DNA of 64,000 bases from Azophilus sp965247035 (GTDB taxonomy: Bacteria; Pseudomonadota; Gammaproteobacteria; Pseudomonadales; Azotimanducaceae). A program made the position numbers and the translations under genes. The notes under the pieces were generated by a model. It saw only the letters and a program-made list of their open reading frames with translations. It made no database searches and had not been told where the DNA came from. Where the stretch lies: contig CBDFGJ010000002.1 in the NCBI GenBank assembly GCA_965247035.1, forward strand, positions 310,001-374,000. The letters are read 5' to 3'. Below, piece by piece: positions 33,469-41,304 of this stretch (positions are counted from its first letter, which is position 1; the number at the start of each line of letters is the position of its first letter).

Positions 33469-34758
33469 ATGGAGTTTTCATTGCGCAAGATTCTGCGCAA
33501 CTTAGATCAGATCGTGCGCCCGGCCGGGCGTGTCTTCTTTGGCTGGTGGATCGTCGGCGGCAGCGCCGGCCTGCAATGGCTGGCAGCAACGCTGTGGATG
33601 CAGTCCTTCGGCGCTTACGTGGTGCTGCTGCAGGCAGACTTCGGCTGGAGCAAGGCGCTCATAGCCGGGGCCTTTGCCCTCACCCGAATCGAAAGCGGCA
33701 TCCTCGGCCCCTTTCAAGGCTGGCTGGTGGACCGCTTTGGTCCGCGCATTATTCTCGTGATCGGCACCCTGCTGTTCGGCGCCGGCTTCATGCTGTTCAG
33801 CCAAGTGGAGTCGCTATTGGGCTTTTACCTGACCTTTGCCTTGATCGCCTTAGGATCCAGCCTCGGTGGGTTCGCCACCCTGATGGTGTCATTGGTGAAC
33901 TGGTTTGACCGCCACCGCGCCAAGGCAGTGTCTATATCCCAGATCGGATATTCCATCGGTGGCCTGTCCGTGCCCGTGGTGATTCTCAGCTTGGAGACCT
34001 TTGGCTGGCGGGCGACGGCATTTTTCTCCGGCGTGCTGGTCATCGTCGTCGGCCTGCCATTAGTGCAGTTGGTGCGTCACCACCCGGGAGACCACGGCGA
34101 CGTTCCGGACGGCGTGCGCACCGCCGAGGCGGAAATTGAATCAAAACTGCGCTCTGCTCGTGATTTCACCGTGCGGGAGGCGATTCAAACTTGGTCGTTC
34201 TGGCTCATCTCCTTTGGCCACGCCTTCGCCTTGTTGACGGTGTCATCCATTTTGGTGCATTTGATACCGCATTTGACCGAGGGCCTTTCCTACTCCCTAA
34301 CGTCCACCGGGTTGCTGCTGGCGTTGATGACGGCTTTCCAGCTGGCCGGGCAAATCGTTGGCGGCTTTCTCGGCGACCGCTTCGACAAACGCCTGATCTG
34401 CACCCTGTGCATGGTGGCGCACACCTCCGGCCTGCTGCTGGTGGCCTACGCCAGTGAAGCCTGGATGGTGGTGGCGTTCGCGGCGCTGCACGGCAGCGCT
34501 TGGGGTGTGCGCGGACCGCAGATGGTGGCTCTTAGGGCCGACTACTTCGGCACCCGCTCATTCGGCACCATCATGGGCGTCTCCTCTTTGGTGGTGATGC
34601 TGGGCATGTCCAGCGGCCCCATCGTCGCCGGCTACATGGCCGATGTATCCGGCAACTACCAAAGCGGCTTCACCCTGCTCGCCCTGCTCTCCTTGGTGGG
34701 GTCGATCTGCTTTCTGGCGGCGCGGCCACCCCGAAGACGAGCAGTGGCGACTCTCTAG
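33469..34758 (+). CDS. MFS transporter (OFA/monocarboxylate-like)
   Basis: 429 residues with about 12 membrane helices in two halves joined by a charged loop near residues 205-235. The loop-2/3 motif 'GWLVDRFGPRIILVIGTLL' and its repeat 'GGFLGDRFDKRLICTLCM' are standard for the major facilitator superfamily. The overall pattern (FGWWIVGGSAGLQWLAATLW at the start; 'FGWSKALIAGAFAL') resembles OFA-family and MCT-like proteins, which carry small carboxylates. Substrate is unknown; nearness to acyl-CoA synthetases makes an organic acid plausible, by inference only. Confidence 0.9.
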   Translation: MEFSLRKILRNLDQIVRPAGRVFFGWWIVGGSAGLQWLAATLWMQSFGAYVVLLQADFGWSKALIAGAFALTRIESGILGPFQGWLVDRFGPRIILVIGTLLFGAGFMLFSQVESLLGFYLTFALIALGSSLGGFATLMVSLVNWFDRHRAKAVSISQIGYSIGGLSVPVVILSLETFGWRATAFFSGVLVIVVGLPLVQLVRHHPGDHGDVPDGVRTAEAEIESKLRSARDFTVREAIQTWSFWLISFGHAFALLTVSSILVHLIPHLTEGLSYSLTSTGLLLALMTAFQLAGQIVGGFLGDRFDKRLICTLCMVAHTSGLLLVAYASEAWMVVAFAALHGSAWGVRGPQMVALRADYFGTRSFGTIMGVSSLVVMLGMSSGPIVAGYMADVSGNYQSGFTLLALLSLVGSICFLAARPPRRRAVATL

Positions 34759-34821
34759 GCCCCCCAATCCCCTAGGTTTGTGCGCAAATTCAGCACCGAG
34801 GTTTCCTTGACCCCGTTCAGG

Positions 34822-34953
34822 CTGTGTATGGGTTCAGACACATTCCGAAATGTACTGAGCCCGTACAGCTTGTTGACACCGGCCGAATTCGCAGGCAAGC
34901 TTTCCTTGGCTGACTGATCGAAAAAATTCCGCAATGTACTGAGCCCATACACC
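34822..34953 (-). mobile_element. Compound end relic of the copy A/B IS (relic D)
   Basis: Contains one right end (TGTATGGGTTCAGACACATT), immediately fused to a left end ('CGAAATGTACTGAGCCCGTA'), and a second, longer left end whose minus... plus-strand reading encodes the last transposase codons in reverse (stop followed upstream by LTPAEFAGKLSLAD) and ends ATTCCGCAATGTACTGAGCC. It therefore records at least two insertions or an IS-circle junction. No transposase core remains. Confidence 0.75.
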
Positions 34954-35063
34954 GGCTGGACAAAAGACCTGCCTGCTCGGTAAATTCGAACGGGTTGATT
35001 CCCAGCACGTAGCGGCTTTGCAGCAAGCCGCCGCCTTAGCCCGCAAGACAAAGAAATAACAGA

Positions 35064-35534
35064 ATGCACAACAGGCTAGCGAAAATGGCGCTCGCGGTTG
35101 CATTCGGGCTCCTCGCCAAAACGATGGCCCTAGCCAGCGAGCCGGTGGCGGTGCCGCCGGAAGTGGAGAAGATCCTGTCCGCGCCAGCCGGGGATTCAGA
35201 CTATCCAAAGCAGGATCGGTGCCTGCCCCTGCACCGCATTCGCAGCGTTACCGTTCTGGATCAGCGCCATATAGCGTTCAAGCTGAATCGCAAGCAGCTT
35301 TACCTGATTCAGTTCGAACATCGCTGCCCGGGGATCCGCCGCAACAATCCCGTGGCCTATGAAACCGTAAGCGGCTCCTCCCTCTGCGCCTTGGACGCCA
35401 TCCGCGGCATTCAGCAGTATGGCTTTGGCGACCGCAGATTGGGACCACCTTGCTCCATCCCTGGTTTCGAGCCAATCACCGAGGAGCAGCTCAGAGCGCT
35501 TAAAGAGGCCCTGCGTCATCAAAGGAAGAAATAA
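35064..35534 (+). CDS. DUF6491-like secreted hypothetical protein
   Basis: 156 residues with a signal peptide (MALAVAFGLLAKTMALASEP). The mature part has four conserved cysteines in the order DRCLPLHRI, FEHRCPGIRR, GSSLCALDAIRG, GPPCSIPGF, a pattern I associate with DUF6491 proteins of proteobacteria (two likely disulphides in the periplasm). No function is known. Start ATG 35064. Single gene between IS relic D and element H2. Confidence 0.75.
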   Translation: MHNRLAKMALAVAFGLLAKTMALASEPVAVPPEVEKILSAPAGDSDYPKQDRCLPLHRIRSVTVLDQRHIAFKLNRKQLYLIQFEHRCPGIRRNNPVAYETVSGSSLCALDAIRGIQQYGFGDRRLGPPCSIPGFEPITEEQLRALKEALRHQRKK

Positions 35535-35616
35535 AAAGGAAGAAATAGCAGCCGAACACCGCACCCTTCCGGCGACGCCCAAAGACATCTGCGCAAGTTG
35601 GCGCTCCTTATTTCTT

Positions 35617-35764
35617 TCATGGAACTGGAACGGGCCCGATCGGGCCTTGGTGTCGAGGGGGCTTGCGGGGCTTGCCTGCCGGCGCACGGCCCCGTCGTTG
35701 TGCCGGGGGATGGGCGCAAGCACGAGCTTAACGCGCCGCCGGCAGGCAAGCGCCGCAAGCCCAC
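35617..35764. repeat. Long-palindrome intergenic element, copy H2
   Basis: Best copy: arms 35659-35684 and 35737-35762 are 26-base complements with one mismatch (left begins GGGCTTGCGGGGCTTGCCTG). The 52-base interior holds GCACGGCCCCGTCGTTGTGC, itself able to pair, and GGATGGGCGCAAGCACGAG then CTTAACGCGC. Similarity to H1 extends left to TTTCATGGAAC at 35617. Confidence 0.85.
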
Positions 35765-35938
35765 CCCAGTTCAGACGTGGGTGCGTACCATCCCGACCAA
35801 AGGGCAGCAACCTGTGCAGGATTCCTAGGTGAGCCACCGCAATTATCTTACAGGCCCATCAGCTTATGGCTATAGTGGCCTCCAAGATATGAGGCTAGAC
35901 TTCCTTGAGATTTCGGTTTAAAAAGCAGTGCAAACTCG

Positions 35939-36760
35939 ATGAACAGCTACAGTACGCAAAAAGTAGCCGACCTTGTGGGCCTGAAGCCTGCACAGGTGCG
36001 CCACTTTGTCAAACGCAACTTGGTGGATCCAAGCCGGGGTCCGCGGGGCGAGTACCACTTCAGATTTCAGGACTTGGTTCTGCTGCGCGCCGCCAAGTCC
36101 TTGATCGATTCCGATGTCAGCGTGCGCAAGCTTATGCGGGCACTTTCCAAGTTGAAGGCGGATGAGGAAACGCCGTCTTCCTTATCCTCGCTGCGAATGT
36201 CCGCCCAACAAGGCGATGTCGTCGCTCACAACCAAGATCGACTCTGGCGTGTCGAAACCGGACAGGTCGAACTGAATCTGACTGATCCTGACCTGAGCCC
36301 GGTTTTAGCCAAGCTGTGGGGCGAAAATCTGGACGGCGACCACGGCAATCAGGATCTGAGCAGCGCCGAATGGTGCCAATTGGGTGTTGACCTAGAGGAA
36401 TACGATGTCAACAAGGCATTTACCGCTTATGAACGATCCTTGGTCTTGGACCCGGGCAACATAGTCGTCCACGTCAACCTAGGGCGCCTCTACCAGATCA
36501 AGGGCAACCTGAAAAACGCCAAGCGCCACTATGAGCTTGCACTGGAAGGAGAGCCGGGCCACCAATTCGCCAACTACAACCTCGGCACCTTGTTCGAGGA
36601 GCTCAACGAGACTGAGATTGCGGCGCACTTCTACCGCAAGGCGCCTGAGGTGCCCGACGCCCACTACAACTTAGCGCAAATCAGACACCAGCAGGGAAAT
36701 GAGTTGGCCTACCGACGGCACATCCAATGCTATCAACGCTTGCTTGGGCAACAGAGCTAG
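35939..36760 (+). CDS. MerR-like DNA-binding domain fused to TPR repeats
   Basis: 273 residues. N-terminal winged helix of MerR type (YSTQKVADLVGLKPAQVRHF, 'LVLLRAAKSLIDSDVSVRKL', residues 4-78), a variable linker, then three to four TPRs from about residue 140 ('AFTAYERSLVLDPGNIVVHV', 'NLGRLYQIKGNLKNAKRHYE', 'NYNLGTLFEELNETEIAAHF'). This MerR-TPR layout is known in proteobacterial regulators, with unknown ligands. No metal-binding cysteines. Likely cytoplasmic regulator; target unknown. Convergent with feoB. Confidence 0.87.
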   Translation: MNSYSTQKVADLVGLKPAQVRHFVKRNLVDPSRGPRGEYHFRFQDLVLLRAAKSLIDSDVSVRKLMRALSKLKADEETPSSLSSLRMSAQQGDVVAHNQDRLWRVETGQVELNLTDPDLSPVLAKLWGENLDGDHGNQDLSSAEWCQLGVDLEEYDVNKAFTAYERSLVLDPGNIVVHVNLGRLYQIKGNLKNAKRHYELALEGEPGHQFANYNLGTLFEELNETEIAAHFYRKAPEVPDAHYNLAQIRHQQGNELAYRRHIQCYQRLLGQQS

Positions 36761-36790
36761 GTCGCCGCACTGTTTCACTGAAATCCGTCG

Positions 36791-38872
36791 TCAGCGCAGT
36801 TCCACTAGGGGAATCAAATTCCGCGGGCGACGTTGCCCCCAAGCCAACAACAGCGTGAACCCAGCGGCGGCTAGGGCCAAAGCGAAGACGAGCCAGCCGA
36901 TTGCCGCTAGCGGGTCGGTGAGCAGTGAGCCGGCTTGATAGCAGAACACGGCCACGCTATAGGCCATGAGAACGGACCAGCCGGTCGAAAAAAGCGCCCA
37001 AAATGCGCCTATTTCCTTGTAAATTACCCCTATCGTAGCAACACAGGGCATATATAGCAGAATGAACAACAGATAGCTGAAGGCACCGAGTTCACCGTGA
37101 AAGAGCGTCTGCATGGCGGCGATCGTGTCGAGCGCCACACCCTGCTCGGTTGCCGCCGTTTCAACGTTGTCCAGGGTGCCTAGGTCCAGTCCCAACGGGT
37201 CGAACAGAGCCTCTCCCAACCGCCCCAAATTGCGCGGAATGCTGGCCATGGCCTGTTTCAGCAACTCCATCAAATCCTGGTTTGCGCCACCTCCGGTCGG
37301 AGCGTAAAGGGCGTCCAAGGTGCCTACGACCACCTCCTTGGCGAAGATGCCGGTGAAGATGCCAACCGTCGCCGGCCAATTGTCTTCATCAATGCCCATA
37401 GGGTGAAACACGGGGGTGATGGCCTTGCCAACGGTGCTCAACACCGATTTTTCGCTGTTCTCGTTGCCGATGGAGCCATCCACGCCAATGGAGTTGACGA
37501 CATTCAACACCACCACCACAAGCACGATGGCTTTGCCAGCGCGCAGCACGAAGCCCTTAAGCCGCTGCCAGGTGTGGATCGCCAGCCCCCGCCAAGTGGG
37601 TAGGTGGTAGCTTGGCAGTTCCAGCACAAAGGCGCTTGGTGGCGCTTTGATGAGGTGCTTCTTCACCAACATGGCCGAAAGCACGGCCAAACCAATGCCA
37701 ATCAAGTAAAGGGCGAAGACCACATTCTGGCCGTTTTCTGGAAAGAAGGCGGCGGCGAACAGCGCGTACACGGTCAGGCGCGCCCCGCATGACATGTAGG
37801 GTGCCATAATGGCGGTCAAGATGCGGTCCGGCTCGTTCTCCAAAGTTCGGGTCGCCATCACCGCCGTTACATTGCAGCCGAAGCCGATGATCAGGGGCAC
37901 AAAGGACTTTCCCGGCAGACCCAAGGCGCGCAGAAGCCGGTCCACAATGAACGCTACCCGGACCATGTAGCCGGAGTCCTCAAGCAGGGAAAGCGCCAGA
38001 AACAAGCAGCCGATCACGGGAATAAAGGTGGCCACGAGCTGGACACCGCCGCCGACCCCGTCCGCCAGAAAGACGATCAACCAGTCCGGCAGACCCAGCC
38101 CAATAAATAGTTGGCGCGGCATCTCCACGAACAGCACCGAGGCGGTCAAGTCGAAGAAGTCTATGAACGCCGAACCGACGTTGATGGAGAACATGAACAT
38201 CAGGTACATGACGCCGAGAAAAATCGGGAAAGCGAGATAGCGATTCAGCAACAGTGAATCAATGCGGTCCGTTGCCGTGCGTGGCGGCGGGCTGTGCGAT
38301 GCGCAGTCCCGCAACAGTTGATCGATAGCCTGGTAGCGGGATTCCGCATCCGCCAAGTCAAGCTCAACGCTGCCGGCGCTGGCACCCACTGCGCTCGCCG
38401 CATTTTTTAGCGCCTCAATGCCCTCGTTGCGGCTGGCGATGATCGGCACCACCTGGCAACCGAGGCGGCGCGACAACTCCGCCACATCAATCTGGTGGCC
38501 GTTCCTTGCCGCCGCATCCATCATGTTCAGCGCCACGACCAAAGGTTGCCCTTGCTGCTGCAGTTGCAGCGTCAGGTAAAGCCCTCGGCTCATGCAGGAG
38601 GCGTCGATGACATTGATGACGGCGTCGGCTTCGTGCGCCGCCAAGAATTGCTGAGCGATGCGCTCGTCAACCGCGGCGTTGGCGTCGTCCGTGGCGTAAA
38701 GGCCAGGCAGGTCCACCACCTCCACCTGCTCGCCAGCCTGGGTGTATTTGCCGGATTTGCGCTCCACGGTCACGCCGGGCCAGTTGGCAACCCGCTGACG
38801 AGCACCGGTGAGGGCGTTGAACAGGGTTGTTTTGCCGCTGTTGGGGTTGCCGGCCAGAGCGATGGTGGTCAC
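36791..38872 (-). CDS. feoB: Ferrous iron transporter B
   Basis: Inner-membrane Fe(II) importer with an N-terminal G domain: GNPNSGKTTLFNALTG (G1), 'DLPGLY' (G3), 'LNMMD' (G4), and two Gate domains in a polytopic C-terminal part ('FGCNVTAVMATRTL', 'YMSCGARLTVY', 'MPCVATIGVIYKE'). A TTG at 38893 would add 7 residues, but a GTG at 38872 overlaps the feoA stop as GTGA, has GGAGAG just upstream and gives the usual short N-terminus, so it is preferred (693 residues). No feoC is seen. Controlled with feoA by Fur. Confidence 0.96.
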   Translation of the reverse strand: MTTIALAGNPNSGKTTLFNALTGARQRVANWPGVTVERKSGKYTQAGEQVEVVDLPGLYATDDANAAVDERIAQQFLAAHEADAVINVIDASCMSRGLYLTLQLQQQGQPLVVALNMMDAAARNGHQIDVAELSRRLGCQVVPIIASRNEGIEALKNAASAVGASAGSVELDLADAESRYQAIDQLLRDCASHSPPPRTATDRIDSLLLNRYLAFPIFLGVMYLMFMFSINVGSAFIDFFDLTASVLFVEMPRQLFIGLGLPDWLIVFLADGVGGGVQLVATFIPVIGCLFLALSLLEDSGYMVRVAFIVDRLLRALGLPGKSFVPLIIGFGCNVTAVMATRTLENEPDRILTAIMAPYMSCGARLTVYALFAAAFFPENGQNVVFALYLIGIGLAVLSAMLVKKHLIKAPPSAFVLELPSYHLPTWRGLAIHTWQRLKGFVLRAGKAIVLVVVVLNVVNSIGVDGSIGNENSEKSVLSTVGKAITPVFHPMGIDEDNWPATVGIFTGIFAKEVVVGTLDALYAPTGGGANQDLMELLKQAMASIPRNLGRLGEALFDPLGLDLGTLDNVETAATEQGVALDTIAAMQTLFHGELGAFSYLLFILLYMPCVATIGVIYKEIGAFWALFSTGWSVLMAYSVAVFCYQAGSLLTDPLAAIGWLVFALALAAAGFTLLLAWGQRRPRNLIPLVELR

Positions 38873-39120
38873 GTTCTCTCCAGCATCAGGCAAGCCGCTT
38901 CGGACGGACGCAGAATCAGGGAGTAGCCTCGAAAACGAATTTCAACGGGGTCGCTCAGGGGTGCCCGCCGTTGCAGTAGAAGTTTGGTGCCGGTGGTAAG
39001 TCCCAAATTGATCAACCGCTGCCGGTACGGGGAACGGCCTGTATAACCGACCACGCGAGCAGCTTCGCCGGGGCGCAGATCACATAGGCCCAAGGATTGG
39101 CCAAGGCTTTGATTGGACAT
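38869..39120 (-). CDS. feoA: Ferrous iron transport accessory protein A
   Basis: 83-residue SH3-like cytoplasmic protein that supports FeoB. 'LCDLRPGEAARVVGYTG', 'RQRLINLGLTTGTKLLLQRR' and 'PVEIRFRGYSLILRPSEA' are typical. ATG at 39120. Its TGA overlaps the feoB GTG. The leader (39121-39186) can form several hairpins. Confidence 0.95.
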   Translation of the reverse strand: MSNQSLGQSLGLCDLRPGEAARVVGYTGRSPYRQRLINLGLTTGTKLLLQRRAPLSDPVEIRFRGYSLILRPSEAACLMLERT

Positions 39121-39134
39121 GTTGCAAAGACGCA

Positions 39135-39177
39135 GCGGGCGGAAAGCCCGAAGCCTACAGGCTCCCTCTTTGATTAA
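39135..39177 (-). promoter_or_regulatory. Hairpin-rich feoAB leader
   Basis: On the transcript: GCTCCCT/AGGGAGC (7 bp, 9-base loop), AGCCT/AGGCT and GGGC/GCCC hairpins lie in sequence between the promoter and feoA. A GTAG followed by an imperfect palindrome in this stretch resembles REP sequences. Whether it regulates feoAB is unknown. Confidence 0.35.
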
Positions 39178-39186
39178 GGGAGCACT

Positions 39187-39215
39187 ATTTTAATGCAATC
39201 AATTCTCATTTGCAA
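39187..39215 (-). promoter_or_regulatory. feoAB promoter with overlapping Fur box
   Basis: Minus strand: -35 TTGCAA, exactly 17 bases, -10 TAAAAT. Within the spacer and -35 lies GCAAATGAGAATTGATTGC (39213-39195), matching the 19-base Fur consensus at 11 positions, including the central AATGA-AAT. Fur with Fe(II) bound here would block RNA polymerase. Confidence 0.75.
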
Positions 39216-39241
39216 AAACCAAAGCGGGCCGGGACTCCCGC
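39208..39241 (-). terminator. fur terminator
   Basis: GCGGG/CCCGC stem (8-base loop) just after the fur stop, followed on the transcript by TTTGGTTTTT. It overlaps the start of the feoAB promoter. Confidence 0.5.
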
Positions 39242-39247
39242 CCCCAG

Positions 39248-39664
39248 CTAATTGGACGGCGCTTGCTGTTTGCGACGGACATATAGAACCAACTCATGGT
39301 CCATCAACTCATATCCGTGGCTGTCGGCAATTTCACTTTGCAGCGTTTCGATACGTTCATTGACGAACTCGACCACTTGGCCACTGTCGATGTCCACCAT
39401 GTGATCGTGATGCTCCGTCGCTGCCAATTCGTAGACTGCATGGCCATCCGCGAAGTTGTGGCGCTCCACAATTCCAGCGCTCCGAAGCTGCGCCAGCACC
39501 CGATAGACCGTGGCGAAAGCCACCGTTTCGTCGTGTTCGATCAAATTCCGGTATACATCCTCAGCACTCATGTGATGAGGTTCAGACCGCTCCAGGACTT
39601 CGAGAACTTTCAACCGCGGCAAAGTGACCTTAAGGCCAGCCTTCTTAAGTTCGGCTCCTGACAT
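39248..39664 (-). CDS. fur: Ferric uptake regulator Fur
   Basis: Iron-responsive repressor, 138 residues. Winged helix ('VTLPRLKVLEVLE', 'MSAEDVYRNLIEHDETVAFA', 'TVYRVLAQLRSAGIV'), then metal-site residues in ATEHHDHMVDIDSGQVVEF. The protein has no cysteine at all, so the CxxC structural zinc site of E. coli Fur is missing; cysteine-poor Fur proteins are known in pseudomonads. Adjacent to its likely target operon feoAB, whose promoter carries a Fur box. Confidence 0.95.
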   Translation of the reverse strand: MSGAELKKAGLKVTLPRLKVLEVLERSEPHHMSAEDVYRNLIEHDETVAFATVYRVLAQLRSAGIVERHNFADGHAVYELAATEHHDHMVDIDSGQVVEFVNERIETLQSEIADSHGYELMDHELVLYVRRKQQAPSN

Positions 39665-39908
39665 TGAATCGACGCCTAGCGGTGAACGTGGCGGCTTGCC
39701 GGCAACTTAATCCGGCACCATCCCGCAACGGCGCTTCACGTTAACCCAACTCCCCTTCCCAGTCCACATTTTGCTAAAACGAAACCAAGGCCATCGCAAA
39801 GTCCTGCACCTCCGTCGCAAGCAACAGACAAAGCCTAAAAGAGGCTTGGCCTGCTTGGCTTGCATGGTCAGCGCCAACAGCCCCTTCCCCCTTATCGCGC
39901 GAACAGAG

Positions 39909-40003
39909 CGGGTTTGCGGCGCTTACCTGCCTTGCGCCCTTCCCCCAAGAAGGCAACGGCACCGTGCGCCCGCAGGTACGCGTTGTAAGCGCACCCGCAA
40001 CCC
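39909..40003. repeat. Long-palindrome intergenic element, copy H3 (diverged)
   Basis: GGGTTTGCGGCGCTTACCTG at the left and GTAAGCGCACCCGCAACCC at the right pair imperfectly. The core shares TTGCGCCC-TCCCCC, CAACGGC and CCGTGCGCC with the reverse complement of H2. It lies between tufA (3' side) and fur (5' side). Confidence 0.6.
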
Positions 40004-40059
40004 AGCCACGCAAGAAGCCCGGCTAATTTAGAGGAGGTTCGGTGAACGGCATCGCCTGG

Positions 40060-41250
40060 TTATTTGGTGATTTTGGCGACGACGCCGGCGCCGACCGTGC
40101 GCCCGCCCTCGCGGATGGCGAAACGCTGCCCCTCCTCCATCGCGATCGGCGACATCAGGCCCACCGACATTTTCACGTTGTCGCCCGGCATCACCATCTC
40201 CACCTCCGCCGGCAACTCCACCGTGCCCGTCACGTCCGTCGTCTCAAAAAAGAACTGCGGACGGTAACCCTTGAAAAACGGCGTGTGGCGACCCCCCTCG
40301 TCCTTCGACAGCACATACACCTCCGCCTCGAATCCCGTGTGCGGCGTGATGCTCCCAGGCACCGCCAACACCTGCCCCCGCTCCACCTCGTCGCGCTTCG
40401 TCCCGCGCAGCAACACCCCCACGTTCTCCCCCGCACGACCCTCGTCCAGCAGCTTGCGGAACATCTCCACTCCCGTGCAGGTCGTCCTCTGCGTCTCGCC
40501 CAAGCCAACCATCTCCACCTCGTCGCCAACACGCACCACCCCGCGCGCAATCCGCCCCGTCACCACCGTGCCTCGACCCGAAATCGAAAACACATCCTCT
40601 ATCGGCATCAAAAACGGCTGGTCCACCGGTCGCTCCGGCTGCGGAATGTATGCGTCCAGCACACGCAGCAACTCCCGCACCGACCCCAAACCCAACTCCC
40701 CCTCGTCACCCTCCAACGCCTTCAGCGCGCTGCCCACCACGATCGGCGTCTCCTCCCCAGGAAACTCGTACTGGTCCAGCAACTCCCGAACCTCCATCTC
40801 CACCAACTCCAACAACTCCTCGTCGTCCACCATGTCCGCCTTGTTCATGTACACCACAATCCGCGGCACCCCAACCTGACGCGACAGCAGAATGTGCTCC
40901 CTCGTCTGCGGCATCGGACCGTCCGCCGCCGACACCACCAATATCGCACCGTCCATCTGCGCCGCACCCGTGATCATGTTCTTCACGTAGTCCGCATGAC
41001 CCGGACAGTCCACATGCGCGTAGTGCCGCACATCGCTCTCGTACTCCACGTGCGAAGTCGCAATCGTGATCCCTCGCTCACGCTCCTCCGGCGCATTGTC
41101 AATCTGCTCAAACTCCCGCACCTCGCCACCGTGCGCCAATGCGCAAAACTTCGTCAGCACCGCCGTCAGCGTCGTCTTGCCGTGGTCCACATGTCCAATC
41201 GTGCCCACGTTCACGTGCGGCTTCGTCCGCTCAAACCTCTCCTTCGCCAT
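40060..41250 (-). CDS. tufA: Elongation factor Tu, copy in str operon
   Basis: GTPase that delivers aminoacyl-tRNA to the ribosome. GHVDHGKTTLTAVL (G1), 'DCPGHADYVKNM' (G3), 'NKADMVDD' (G4) and domains 2-3 are intact; 396 residues. The protein is identical to the copy at 56678-57868, and the DNA is also identical wherever compared, which indicates gene conversion. Third positions are heavily C-biased, so the antisense strand has a very long open frame that is not a gene. It follows fusA as usual, but the S10 operon does not follow. Confidence 0.98.
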   Translation of the reverse strand: MAKERFERTKPHVNVGTIGHVDHGKTTLTAVLTKFCALAHGGEVREFEQIDNAPEERERGITIATSHVEYESDVRHYAHVDCPGHADYVKNMITGAAQMDGAILVVSAADGPMPQTREHILLSRQVGVPRIVVYMNKADMVDDEELLELVEMEVRELLDQYEFPGEETPIVVGSALKALEGDEGELGLGSVRELLRVLDAYIPQPERPVDQPFLMPIEDVFSISGRGTVVTGRIARGVVRVGDEVEMVGLGETQRTTCTGVEMFRKLLDEGRAGENVGVLLRGTKRDEVERGQVLAVPGSITPHTGFEAEVYVLSKDEGGRHTPFFKGYRPQFFFETTDVTGTVELPAEVEMVMPGDNVKMSVGLMSPIAMEEGQRFAIREGGRTVGAGVVAKITK

Positions 41251-41304
41251 ACCCCGCTCCTTAAAACTATCCTGGTTGAATGTTGTTCGTTCCGCTTGCA
41301 GCGA

